Below are positions 9,915 through 18,645 of a stretch of 64,000 bases of DNA, piece by piece. Position numbers and translations under genes: made by a program. Under the pieces are notes generated by a model that ran no database searches, was not told the DNA's origin, and saw only the letters and a program-made list of their open reading frames with translations. The DNA is from Saprospiraceae bacterium (GTDB lineage: Bacteria > Bacteroidota > Bacteroidia > Chitinophagales > Saprospiraceae): contig JADKBO010000006.1 of NCBI GenBank assembly GCA_016715105.1, positions 248,001 to 312,000 of the forward strand. Reading direction: 5' to 3'. Each line of letters opens with the position of its first letter. Within the stretch, counting starts at the first letter, position 1.

Positions 9915-11927
9915 ATGCGATTATATACCAGCCTATTTTTCATTCTTTTTTTAGTGGCATTCAACAGCTGCTCAAGTTCATATAAAATAAAAACAGGGCA
10001 GTCCGCCTTTGACCTAAAACAATATGTTTTGGCGTCAGAGATGCTTGAAGATGAGTTTGAATCTGCTGAGGATCAGAAGATTAAGGCTGATAAAGCCTAC
10101 TTATTGGGACAAACCTATGAATTTTTGCTTCAACCCAAAGTAGCCATTGGATGGTATGAAGAAGCCAACAAACTTGGTTATGGAATAAGGGCAAAGATAG
10201 CAACTGCCTATGGTTATAAAGGTATTGGTGAATACCAGAAGTCTTTAGCTTTGTTTAATGAACTTGCAAAGATCAATACTTTACAGCAAGAGTCTGTAAA
10301 AGAAATCAGAAATATCGAAGGCATTTTATCACAAGCCAAACCAAGTGGTTATTTTTATAAACTCAATAAAGTATTTGGCGGTGGCTCGTCGTCTTATGCT
10401 CCCTGTTTATATGAAGGAGATTTTCTTGTTTTTACATCAGATAGAGAAGACGCCACAGGCACTCAAACTTACAATTGGACAGAAAGAAAATTTTCCGATC
10501 TTTATGTAACGCCAAAAGGAGGTAACAATGCTTCAAGTTTTGACCCCATGTTTAATACGGAGTATAATGAAGGTGCGGTATGTTTCAATAAAACCTACAC
10601 AGAAATATTTTTTACACGTTGCATGAGTGATGAGCCCAATGGAGACCAATATTGCAGAATTTACAACTCCCGAAAAAGCGAAATTGGCCAATGGAGTGTA
10701 CCTGAGGCGCTTCCATTCCAAAAGGATGGCTTCAATTATGGTCAACCTGCTTTGGTAGAAAATGACAGCGTGCTGATTTACTCTGCCAAAAGTGAAGGGG
10801 ATCAAAATGGATATGACCTTTGGTATACAGATAGATTTGAAGGAGCATGGTCTGAGTCGTTTCCTATGCCTGAAGTGATCAATACACAAGGCGATGAGTA
10901 TTTTCCTACTGCAGATGGGGACACTTTATATTTTTCATCAGATTTCTTACCAGGTCTTGGAGGTTTAGATATTTTCAAAACCTATCTCAAAGATGGCAAA
11001 TGGGTAAGGCCAGAAAGACTTCCTGCACCAATCAATTCTCCAGCTGATGATTATAGCTACATTGTGGATAATTCACCCTTACAAGGTAGACAACTGCTCA
11101 GAGGTTTCTTTGCTTCAAACCGAGGTAATATGGGCATCGATGAAGTTTATCTTTTTGAAAAACTGAGCGTAGAAGAAATTATCACAGCACCAAAGGATTC
11201 AACCATTGTAGTGGCTCCACCTGTTAAAAAGGACACTACCACAGTCGTTAAAGAAGAAGTATATGATTATGACATCTATGTTGCAGGAAAGGTCATAGAA
11301 CAACCTGAAAAAAATAAACCAGCCACAAGGCCGAAGGCGATTGCAAGGGCAGATCTTGGTCAGAAAGACCTCAATGGGGAAAGCATCTCTTATAAGTCAG
11401 ATAAAAATGGTTTCTTCATCAAACAGTTGAAAGGAGGAACATCCTATGAGTTCATTGCCAGAGCAGATTCTTTTCTTTCCAAATCTGTGATTATTTCTAC
11501 CAAAGGTTTGAAAAGACCAGAACCAGGAGGTGTCGTTACCATCAACTTAGAAATACCGCTCGAAAGGATCACTAGAGACAAAGAATACGTGCTTGAGAAC
11601 ATATATTATGATACAGACAAGTTTTTCATCAGAAACGATGCGAAACCTACACTAGAAAGTCTCGCCAGAATGTTGCAACTCAATCCTGAAATAAACATTG
11701 AGCTGGGTTCTCATACGGATTGTAGGGCAGATGATGACTATAACCTTGAGTTGTCACAAAACAGAGCTCAATCTGCTGTAGACTATCTCGTTTCTCTTGG
11801 GGTAAATCAATCAAGGTTGCTAGCAAAAGGGTATGGGGAAACTCAATTTGCGGTCAATTGTCAGTGTGAAAATTGTACAGAAGCACAAAACCAACAAAAT
11901 AGAAGGACGTCTTTCAGAATAAGGTGA
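9915..11927 (+). CDS. OmpA-family lipoprotein with TPR and PD40 propeller, PorE-like (T9SS)
   Basis: A 670-residue envelope lipoprotein; the signal peptide ends in FNSC (cysteine near residue 19). After it come TPR-like helices (about 25-130), a PD40/WD40-like propeller (about 140-420) with repeats such as FTSDRED and YFSSDFLPGLGGLDIF, a short carboxypeptidase-regulatory-like domain (about 450-540), and a C-terminal OmpA peptidoglycan-binding domain with ELGSHTDCRADDDYN and NRAQSAVDYL. This order is that of PorE, a type IX secretion component that ties the system to peptidoglycan. Several OmpA/PD40 paralogues exist in Bacteroidota, so PorE itself is probable, not proven. ATG 9915 was preferred to TTG 9912. 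Confidence 0.8.
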   Translation: MRLYTSLFFILFLVAFNSCSSSYKIKTGQSAFDLKQYVLASEMLEDEFESAEDQKIKADKAYLLGQTYEFLLQPKVAIGWYEEANKLGYGIRAKIATAYGYKGIGEYQKSLALFNELAKINTLQQESVKEIRNIEGILSQAKPSGYFYKLNKVFGGGSSSYAPCLYEGDFLVFTSDREDATGTQTYNWTERKFSDLYVTPKGGNNASSFDPMFNTEYNEGAVCFNKTYTEIFFTRCMSDEPNGDQYCRIYNSRKSEIGQWSVPEALPFQKDGFNYGQPALVENDSVLIYSAKSEGDQNGYDLWYTDRFEGAWSESFPMPEVINTQGDEYFPTADGDTLYFSSDFLPGLGGLDIFKTYLKDGKWVRPERLPAPINSPADDYSYIVDNSPLQGRQLLRGFFASNRGNMGIDEVYLFEKLSVEEIITAPKDSTIVVAPPVKKDTTTVVKEEVYDYDIYVAGKVIEQPEKNKPATRPKAIARADLGQKDLNGESISYKSDKNGFFIKQLKGGTSYEFIARADSFLSKSVIISTKGLKRPEPGGVVTINLEIPLERITRDKEYVLENIYYDTDKFFIRNDAKPTLESLARMLQLNPEINIELGSHTDCRADDDYNLELSQNRAQSAVDYLVSLGVNQSRLLAKGYGETQFAVNCQCENCTEAQNQQNRRTSFRIR

Positions 11928-11946
11928 TCTCTTTAGAAAGGAGTCT

Positions 11947-12321
11947 TTACAAACTTCCCACCTTCTTACCGAGATAAACGCATAGTATACCCAATGTCAC
12001 AGAACCAATGACATAGGCCAATAATGTCAACCATTCATCTTTCCTGATCATGACCAGAGATTCTAGTCCGAAAGTAGAGAAGGTACTGAATCCACCACAA
12101 AAACCAGTGGCTATTCCCAATTTCCATTTTGTTTCAATGGCAGATTTTTCATCCACTGCTATCAATAAGCCCAAAATAGTACAAGCAATCATATTGGCTA
12201 AAAAAGTACCCCATGGAATTCCATCGGCACTTGGATTTGCCCATTTACTCAAAAGTAGTCGCGCAATGCTTCCAACACCTCCACCTATAAAAACCCAGAA
12301 GAGTTGCGCACCTATGCTCAT
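11947..12321 (-). CDS. crcB: Fluoride channel CrcB/Fluc
   Basis: A 124-residue, four-helix membrane protein that forms dual-topology dimers exporting fluoride. The motifs GGGVGSIARLLLSKW (residues 13-27), GTFLANM and GFCGGFSTFSTF (around 93-104) hold the conserved arginine, asparagine and phenylalanine-box residues. Its start overlaps the stop of the upstream phosphotransferase gene by 4 nt, so it is translationally coupled to it. It therefore does not have its own leader, and no fluoride riboswitch can be placed directly before it. Coupling to a cell-envelope gene is a genomic convenience with no clear functional link. Confidence 0.95.
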   Translation of the reverse strand: MSIGAQLFWVFIGGGVGSIARLLLSKWANPSADGIPWGTFLANMIACTILGLLIAVDEKSAIETKWKLGIATGFCGGFSTFSTFGLESLVMIRKDEWLTLLAYVIGSVTLGILCVYLGKKVGSL

Positions 12322-13364
12322 ACTTTCCTCCTTTTATTTGCCAATGTGGATAAACCATAACTGAGCAGAATCGCACTTACCAATATCAAAATGATCAAAT
12401 TGAGATTTCCAATTCCCTGCATTTTGAATGCCATGAAAATAAACAAAATGTTTACGACAACTAAAACCCCAGTGGCCTGCATATGACTCAAACCACTATC
12501 TATCAGTAAATGATGGATGTGATTTCTATCGGGATGAAAGGGAGATACACCTCTCAGTATGCGCAAAGTAAATACACGAAGAGTATCAAATAAAGGTAAA
12601 ATCAAAACAGCAATGGCAAAAGAAGGAGCTGCTTTGAAATAATAAGCAGATTCCGGCATATTTTTATGGAGCTCAATAAATAAAATAGTCAAAATACTGC
12701 AAACCATACCGAGCAACAACGAACCAGTATCACCCATGAAAATTTTTGCTGGTGTGATGTTATATCTTAAAAACGCAAAACTAGCCCCAATCAAAGAAAA
12801 TGCTATAATGGCTATTTCCAACCTTTCGATTTGATAAAACCAGATGCCCAAAATGAGCGAAATAAGAATGCCAATACTTGCAGACAAGCCGTTGATGCCA
12901 TCAATGAGGTTGAAAGCGTTAATGATCACAATGATGGTAAACACGGAAAGAAAAACACTGGCTATGTAGGGGATGTCATAAATGCCAAAAATCCCATAAA
13001 AGCTGGTCAACATGATATTGGCCTTAAAAACCAAAATAATTGCTGCCAAAAGTTCGCCCAAAAATTTCCTGGCAGGGGATATTGGATCTAAATCATCTTT
13101 GGCACCGATGAGAAATATGATGATGAATGCACACAATATGTATTGCAAATCGCCAAAATAGTTGAAAGGTGTCCACATGATAATGGAAAAGAGCATGCCT
13201 GCAAAAATTGCAATGCCTCCCAAAGAAGGAGTTGACACCTTGTGGCTGGTCCTTTCACCAGGTTCATCTACTAAATTCTTTTTCCGTGCAATGTGAATAA
13301 TCGACGGGATAGCAACGTAGGTAAGACAAAATGAAGTAATGAAAGCAAGGATTATTTCATACAT
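12318..13364 (-). CDS. Undecaprenyl-phosphate sugar-1-phosphate transferase (WecA/TagO type)
   Basis: A 348-residue polytopic membrane enzyme of the MraY/WecA/TagO family. It transfers a sugar 1-phosphate, usually GlcNAc-1-P, from UDP-sugar to undecaprenyl phosphate, starting O-antigen, capsule or glycoprotein glycan synthesis. Family motifs are visible: DEPGERTSHKVSTPSLGG near residue 37, KDDLDPISPARK, NAFNLIDGINGL (catalytic aspartate region), FMGDTGSLLLG and HPDRNHIHHLL. The last, with its HIHH, separates WecA-type enzymes from MraY. About ten membrane helices are predicted. It is followed by crcB with a 4-nt overlap. Confidence 0.92.
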   Translation of the reverse strand: MYEIILAFITSFCLTYVAIPSIIHIARKKNLVDEPGERTSHKVSTPSLGGIAIFAGMLFSIIMWTPFNYFGDLQYILCAFIIIFLIGAKDDLDPISPARKFLGELLAAIILVFKANIMLTSFYGIFGIYDIPYIASVFLSVFTIIVIINAFNLIDGINGLSASIGILISLILGIWFYQIERLEIAIIAFSLIGASFAFLRYNITPAKIFMGDTGSLLLGMVCSILTILFIELHKNMPESAYYFKAAPSFAIAVLILPLFDTLRVFTLRILRGVSPFHPDRNHIHHLLIDSGLSHMQATGVLVVVNILFIFMAFKMQGIGNLNLIILILVSAILLSYGLSTLANKRRKV

Positions 13365-13394
13365 AAAAAATAAAATTCTGTTTTACCGGTTTAT

Positions 13395-13402
13395 CAAAAA
13401 TA
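13395..13402 (-). promoter_or_regulatory. -7 promoter element of the wecA-like gene
   Basis: On the minus strand this reads TATTTTTG, an exact TAnnTTTG match, 31 nt upstream of the start codon at 13364. Confidence 0.5.
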
Positions 13403-13940
13403 AATTGCTCATCTATAATAAAAAAACCTTTTGCAATAAAATTACTTACAACGATGTACTGCAAGGTGTGCTTGTAAGAAATCAGACTATTTGCATTTCA
13501 AATAAGTACACTATCAGTTTGGGCAAATGTCGACTAATTTCTTCGAATTAAGAAAATTTGCAGCCACACATTCCCACATCTAAAATGCTTTCTTTATGAA
13601 ATGAGAAAATCATACAATTGAAAAAAACCTCAGATCATCCTTTTCAACGTTTTATTGCACCTCGCTCCCGCATTTTATAAATTCACTTAAGATCCATTTG
13701 CACAAATTTTGGTCGAAAATCGATCAAGATCATTTCATCCATAAGCAATTAAGGTTTTTTTAACCATTCTTCAAAGTCATTCATAAAAATTGTAAATACC
13801 TAATAATGAACATATTATAAGTGACATATTTAGTAAACATAAAGAAAGATCAAATTGGTGTAAAACTTATCTAAATCCAAAATTGATTCACTCACGTAGG
13901 TAATAACATTACAAACAATTTAAAAATTAAAAAGAAGAAT
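13403..13940. other. Intergenic region before the FAS1 gene
   Basis: About 540 nt of AT-rich DNA between divergent genes. I see no open reading frame with a recognisable start and ribosome-binding context, no terminator and no clear repeat. The promoter of the FAS1 gene must lie in its right half, but no exact TAnnTTTG is present close to the start. Confidence 0.4.
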
Positions 13941-14489
13941 ATGAGAAAGTTAGTAGTTATGTTTTGCGCCATGGCCATTTCAACCATGGTTTTAGGTCAA
14001 AAAGAGAAGACAGTAGAAGTGGGTGGTGCAGCTATGTATCCATCTAAAAACATCATTGAAAACGCTGTAAATTCCAAAGATCACACCACATTGGTAACTG
14101 CTGTAAAAGCAGCTGACTTGGTGTCAACTTTGCAATCTGATGGACCATTTACCGTATTTGCTCCATCCAATGCTGCATTTGATAAACTACCAGAAGGTAC
14201 TGTTTCAACTTTGGTAAAACCAGAGAACAAAACAACTTTGACAAAAATTTTGACATACCACGTCGTAGCTGGAAATTTTGATTCAAAAGCCATCAAAAAG
14301 GCGATTGATGAAGGCAAGGGAATGGCAACTTTCACAACGGTAGCTGGTGGTAAAATCACCGCTAAAATGCAAGGAAAAGATTTGATACTTGTTGATGAGA
14401 AAGGTGGAAAATCTGTAGTAACCATCAAAGATGTTTACCAAAGTAACGGGGTAATTCACGTGATTGATTCTGTGGTTATGCCCAACTAA
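13941..14489 (+). CDS. Secreted fasciclin (FAS1) domain protein
   Basis: A 182-residue protein with an N-terminal signal peptide (MRKLVVMFCAMAISTMVLGQ) and one FAS1 domain. The domain signature is clear: TLVTAVKAADLVSTL, GPFTVFAPSNAAFDKLPEGT, ILTYHVVAGNF and NGVIHVIDSVVMP, from about residue 45 to the end. FAS1 domains mediate adhesion or protein binding at the cell surface; a specific partner is not known. It has no neighbour on its strand nearby and a strong terminator follows, so it is a single-gene unit. Confidence 0.92.
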   Translation: MRKLVVMFCAMAISTMVLGQKEKTVEVGGAAMYPSKNIIENAVNSKDHTTLVTAVKAADLVSTLQSDGPFTVFAPSNAAFDKLPEGTVSTLVKPENKTTLTKILTYHVVAGNFDSKAIKKAIDEGKGMATFTTVAGGKITAKMQGKDLILVDEKGGKSVVTIKDVYQSNGVIHVIDSVVMPN

Positions 14490-14515
14490 TTAATAAAATG
14501 ATCTTTGTTTTTGTG

Positions 14516-14549
14516 AGTCGGTTATGTTATGCATGACCGACTTTTTTTT
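14516..14549 (+). terminator. Intrinsic terminator after the FAS1 gene
   Basis: Stem AGTCGGT / ACCGACT with a loop of about 12 nt is followed by eight T, 27 nt after the stop codon. Confidence 0.9.
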
Positions 14550-14582
14550 GTTTATCAATCATCAAAATGTCATTTTGTATGT

Positions 14583-14755
14583 GTGCATTTCATCACTTCG
14601 TTTTAAATACCCCAGAGGGGTTAAATATTAATAACCATGGATGAAGTCCATGGCTAGAAATGAAAAGAGCATATGATTTTGGCGGGATTTTTGGCGAAGC
14701 TTCCAAAAATCATGACAAAATCCCAACTACAAATTTAAGAAGTGATGAAATGCAC
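14583..14755. repeat. MITE- or REP-like intergenic element, copy 1, with 17-bp terminal inverted repeats
   Basis: GTGCATTTCATCACTTC at 14583-14599 recurs as its exact reverse complement at 14739-14755, bounding a 173-bp element. Inside are three further dyads: CCCC-AGA-GGGG, CCATGGA-TGAAG-TCCATGG, and an imperfect hairpin built on GGGATTTTTGG. A second, partly degraded copy lies at 32407-32530, sharing the ATGATTTTGGCGGGATTTTTG core and the AAAATCATGACAAAATCCCAA arm. No transposase is present nearby. Confidence 0.75.
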
Positions 14756-15222
14756 CATTTTGTACGAACAGAGTGAAATTCAGACACGTTGAAAATCTAC
14801 AGGTACACAACCATAAAAAACCAGAAAGTCGACTCTTTTTTAAAAAAGTAAAAAGGGGTGCAAATTTTCATTACAACCCCTAATATTAAAAAAAGCCTTA
14901 CAACATTATCTAATTCAACACATAACTTAACATTCAGATTATCAAGGCTTATATTTTCCTTATAATCAGAGTCTATTATGATTTGTTGATGTTTTTGAAA
15001 TGAATTAATCAGACTTTACTGATTATATTTCATTCCCTTTTCCTATCTTCGTGATGAGTAATCGTGGTGCTTCACTCAATCCAAAGTAAAGAATACAAGT
15101 TTCTATTCTGTTTATTATTCTGCAAAAATCAATAAGTAAAAGATAATAAACTACCAAAATATTTCATCGAATTATATTATAACTTTGTTTCGCGAAATAG
15201 AAAGGACATCGATTGCACATTT
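14756..15222. other. Intergenic region before the AraC-type regulator
   Basis: About 470 nt of AT-rich DNA. It holds a candidate promoter, TAACTTTG at 15180-15187 (exact TAnnTTTG), 35 nt before the regulator's ATG. No other gene, terminator or repeat was found. Confidence 0.4.
15180..15187 (+). promoter_or_regulatory. -7 promoter element of the AraC regulator/FGGY kinase unit
   Basis: TAACTTTG matches TAnnTTTG exactly and lies 35 nt upstream of the ATG at 15223. Confidence 0.5.
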
Positions 15223-16101
15223 ATGCTTAAAGAACCAACAAATACCGATAATCAAATTTCTAGTGGAAACCATCCTACTGATCCCTTTTTCATTCGCACA
15301 CTCAATTTTAATGCAGCTTCTGAAAGGCCAGTATATGTAGTGAATGATCATGAAATTACCATGTTTCATCTTATTTCAGGCAACATTGAGTGGATCATTG
15401 ACAACCAATATTTTACCATTTTACCAAATGACTTATTGGTTGTGTATCCCAAATCGACCATATCATGGGTTGAATCATCTCTTGACATATGCACCATTTA
15501 TGAAATAAGAATAAACGTAGAAAGCTTATTGGCTCCACACATTCACAAGCCATTATGGAGCGGCATTCATCATGCAGAATTCAATGTCATACTAAACCTA
15601 TTCAAACATTATAACCCGGCGATTATCCCAGAATGTAAGTTTCCAGCAGAGATTGTTTCTAAAATTATGAAAGAAATTGCCAATGAGGAACTCGGCTTTA
15701 AAACCAGAACCTATGCACTCGTGGACGAACTGATCATATCAACTGCAAGGTGCATTGGTAAAAGCAGTGCTCGTAATACTGACTTTAAAGAGCAGTTTTT
15801 GATTTTGGATAAAATGCTCAGGAATAACCTCAGTCACCAATGGACCGTGGCCGAAATGGCTGGAATTGTTGGATTTGGTATTACCTCATTCACCGATAAG
15901 GTAAAAAATCACAGTGGATTTTCACCATTAAACTATTTGATAAGTTTGCGCATCACGGAAGCTATCAAATTGATCAAAAATACAGACATCTCCATGACGC
16001 ATATTGCCTTACGGACTGGCTTTTATTCGTCACAACACTTTTCCTCTACCTTCAAAAAAGTAACTGGATTATCACCCAAAGACTTTAGAAAAAAAGATTA
16101 A
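15223..16101 (+). CDS. AraC-family transcriptional regulator
   Basis: A 292-residue regulator with a cupin-like N-terminal ligand domain (about 1-160, including the GNIEWIIDNQYFTILPNDLL segment) and a C-terminal pair of helix-turn-helix motifs (about 195-290). The second HTH has MTHIALRTGFYSSQHFSSTFKK and the family end GLSPKDFRKKD. Its stop is 2 nt before the start of the FGGY sugar kinase, so the two are one operon; the regulator probably controls uptake or use of the kinase's substrate. The ligand is unknown. It is 30 kb from the SusC/D locus, and no evidence ties it to that locus. Confidence 0.92.
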   Translation: MLKEPTNTDNQISSGNHPTDPFFIRTLNFNAASERPVYVVNDHEITMFHLISGNIEWIIDNQYFTILPNDLLVVYPKSTISWVESSLDICTIYEIRINVESLLAPHIHKPLWSGIHHAEFNVILNLFKHYNPAIIPECKFPAEIVSKIMKEIANEELGFKTRTYALVDELIISTARCIGKSSARNTDFKEQFLILDKMLRNNLSHQWTVAEMAGIVGFGITSFTDKVKNHSGFSPLNYLISLRITEAIKLIKNTDISMTHIALRTGFYSSQHFSSTFKKVTGLSPKDFRKKD

Positions 16102-16103
16102 TT

Positions 16104-17621
16104 ATGGATTGTATCATCACACTTGAAATAGGAACCACCTCTACCAAAGTAGTCGTTTTTGACATGCTTGGTAAGCAAATTGCCAGCAACAAAGGTGCTT
16201 ATCCTACCTTTCACAATCATACCCACATCAGTGAGCAAGACCCAGAGCAGGTTTTCATCACAGCACTTTTTGTGCTCAAGAGCATCATCAACAACCACCT
16301 GCTTTCTTCCAAAAGAAAAGTGAGGGCCATTGTTTTCTCTTCCTCCATGCACAGTGTATTGCCCGTTGACAAAAACGGCAACCCATTGGGCAATGCCATC
16401 ATTTGGTCTGATAATAGAGCAGCCTCCATTGCAGAAGACCTGAAAAAAACAGCTTTGGGCGATGAGATTTATCAAAAAACAGGCACACCGATACATGCCA
16501 TGTCTCCATTGGCCAAAATCGCCTGGTTGAGACAAAATAGTAAAGAGATCTATGGCCAAACGGCTAAGTTTATCTCCCTCAAAGAATATGTATTATACCA
16601 ATTTACGGATGAATATTTTATTGACTACAGTCTTGCGTCTGCAACTGGCCTATTTAATTTGAAGTCCAAAAAATGGGAAGAAGACTCATTGAAATTTGCC
16701 GGAATAACAACAGACCAACTTTCAACACCTGTTCCGATCAATTTTGATGGTTTCAAATTGAAAAAAACTATGCAAAAATCTTTACATCTGGATGCTTCTA
16801 CCAAGCTGATCATTGGTAGTACGGATGGGTGTTTTGCCACCTTGAGCACAGGGGCCATGCAAAAAGATGACGCCATCATCTCCATTACTTCCGGAGGCGC
16901 AGTACGGGTTTTTGGAAAAGAATGTCTGACCAACGATAAAGGCACTTTTTTTAACTACATACTCAATGACGATTATTATATTTCTGGCGGCCCTACATCC
17001 AATGGTGGCCTAGCCTTTGATTGGTCGATCAACAATATCTATAAAAACATCGAAGACGACTTAGACAAAGTCATTCCACAGTTATTCAATGAATTGACCA
17101 AAGTTCAAGCAGGCTCCAATGGTTTATTATTTTTACCGTATCTGCAGGGAGAAAGAGCGCCTATTTGGGACTCCAATGCCCGAGCGATGTTTTTTGGGCT
17201 CAACATCACCCACCAACCCATCCATATGATTCGCGCGGTACTGGAAGGTATCATTTTCGAAATGTTTAGCATTGCAAAATCTATTTTAAAACATAGGCAG
17301 TTCAATGCACTACATGTCAATGGTGTGTATGCAGCAACACCTTTGTGGTCTCAAATCATCAGTGATGTTTTTGGCATGCCTGTTTCCATCAGTCAATATC
17401 CACTGTCTGCCAATCTAGGAAGTGCCATGTTGGGGCTTACAGTCATGGGCGAATACAAGTCCTTGCAAGAGGCAAGTAGTATCATCCCCAGTCCTATAGA
17501 ACTCAACCCTTCGGTTTCTAAACACAAATTGTATCAAAAACTTTTTGACATTTTTGAGTCCTTGACAGACAAATTGGAAGAGGAGTTCAGGCAAATTGCT
17601 GAAATACAAACCAAAAATTGA
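16104..17621 (+). CDS. FGGY-family carbohydrate kinase (gluconokinase/xylulokinase-like)
   Basis: A 505-residue cytosolic ATP-dependent sugar kinase with the two actin-like domains of the FGGY family. The N-terminal phosphate loop LEIGTTSTKVVVFD (residues 6-19), the segment SSSMHSVLPVDKNGNPLGNAIIWSDNRA (about 75-105) and the C-terminal FGGY-type segment GSNGLLFLPYLQGERAPIWD (about 337-356) are all present. Close-looking relatives are annotated as gluconokinases or xylulokinases; the substrate cannot be decided here. Translation follows the AraC-type gene after 2 nt, so a shared mRNA is likely. There is no dehydrogenase or isomerase of the same pathway next to it. Confidence 0.9.
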   Translation: MDCIITLEIGTTSTKVVVFDMLGKQIASNKGAYPTFHNHTHISEQDPEQVFITALFVLKSIINNHLLSSKRKVRAIVFSSSMHSVLPVDKNGNPLGNAIIWSDNRAASIAEDLKKTALGDEIYQKTGTPIHAMSPLAKIAWLRQNSKEIYGQTAKFISLKEYVLYQFTDEYFIDYSLASATGLFNLKSKKWEEDSLKFAGITTDQLSTPVPINFDGFKLKKTMQKSLHLDASTKLIIGSTDGCFATLSTGAMQKDDAIISITSGGAVRVFGKECLTNDKGTFFNYILNDDYYISGGPTSNGGLAFDWSINNIYKNIEDDLDKVIPQLFNELTKVQAGSNGLLFLPYLQGERAPIWDSNARAMFFGLNITHQPIHMIRAVLEGIIFEMFSIAKSILKHRQFNALHVNGVYAATPLWSQIISDVFGMPVSISQYPLSANLGSAMLGLTVMGEYKSLQEASSIIPSPIELNPSVSKHKLYQKLFDIFESLTDKLEEEFRQIAEIQTKN

Positions 17622-17738
17622 CATTTTCAGGACAGACAAATCCAAATAAGTAGGTAAATTACGACTGGCTTACTTTCAGATCATATTGAAATACTGAATA
17701 TTATGCCCACTAAATGAATTTTGTTAGCTCAAATTTTA

Positions 17739-17746
17739 TAATTTTG
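17739..17746 (+). promoter_or_regulatory. -7 promoter element of uppS
   Basis: TAATTTTG matches TAnnTTTG. It covers the GTG at 17746 that would open a longer reading frame, which supports the ATG at 17779 as the real uppS start. A TTTG at 17720-17723 is closer than the usual -33 spacing. Confidence 0.55.
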
Positions 17747-17778
17747 TGGCCCAAATACGTTTTGAGTATATTTTTCTG

Positions 17779-18528
17779 ATGGACGGACTTCGAGATAAAA
17801 TAGATTTTGATAAAATACCTCAGCATGTTGCTATCATTATGGATGGCAATGGGAGGTGGGCGAAGTCGCATGGCATGCCCAGAGTAGTGGGTCACAAAAC
17901 GGGTGTTTCCTCTGTTCGTGAAGTGTCTGAAGCTTGCGCAGAATTGGGTGTGAAATATTTGACACTCTACACCTTTTCTACCGAAAACTGGAATAGACCC
18001 ATCACCGAAGTAAATGCTTTGATGGCCTTATTGGTAGAAACCATCAAACACGAAATAAAGACGCTCAATAAAAATAACATCAAGCTCAAAACCATTGGTG
18101 ATCTGAGTCAACTACCAGAAAGAAGTAGAAAAGCACTTTTGGAGGGAATTGAGCAAACAAAGAATAACACCAGGATGACATTGGTTTTGGCGTTAAATTA
18201 TAGTTCCAGACTTGAAATTGTGAACGCTGCCCGCCAAATTGCTGAGAAAGTTGCTAAAGGCCTTATACAACCCGATCAAGTAAATGAGGCATTATTTACT
18301 GACCACTTACACACTTTTGACATTCCTGACCCTGAATTACTCATCAGAACCAGTGGCGAACTAAGAATATCAAATTATCTTTTGTGGCAAATAGCTTACG
18401 CCGAATTGTATTTCACTGATGTTTTCTGGCCAGACTTTAGAAAAGCAGATTTACACCAAGCAATTTTGGAATATCAGAACAGAGAAAGAAGGTTTGGCAA
18501 AATCAGTGAGCAACTTGTCAACACCTGA
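17779..18528 (+). CDS. uppS: Undecaprenyl diphosphate synthase (isoprenyl transferase)
   Basis: This 249-residue cis-prenyltransferase adds isopentenyl units to farnesyl diphosphate to make the C55 lipid carrier of peptidoglycan and other glycans. The signature HVAIIMDGNGRWAK has the catalytic D22; TLYTFSTENWNRP and the C-terminal PDPELLIRTSGELRISNYLLWQ with AYAELYFTDVFWPDF complete the family pattern. It is the first gene of the uppS-bamA-ompH group, an envelope-biogenesis order often found in Bacteroidota. The start at ATG 17779 gives the usual length; the promoter element overlaps the alternative GTG start. Confidence 0.97.
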   Translation: MDGLRDKIDFDKIPQHVAIIMDGNGRWAKSHGMPRVVGHKTGVSSVREVSEACAELGVKYLTLYTFSTENWNRPITEVNALMALLVETIKHEIKTLNKNNIKLKTIGDLSQLPERSRKALLEGIEQTKNNTRMTLVLALNYSSRLEIVNAARQIAEKVAKGLIQPDQVNEALFTDHLHTFDIPDPELLIRTSGELRISNYLLWQIAYAELYFTDVFWPDFRKADLHQAILEYQNRERRFGKISEQLVNT

Positions 18529-18645
18529 TCTTTTAAATATAAGTTAAAGAAATTAATATTGAATTATAATATAGGCAAGTCATTCGTATTACCAAGCAGA
18601 CTCAAGCAAGTCTGTCTTACGCTTATTCATCAAGAAATAAAATTC

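Noticed and set aside
15223..17621. AraC regulator and FGGY kinase as part of the SusC/D locus
   Set aside because: They lie 29 kb away, on the other strand, without the shared promoter box.
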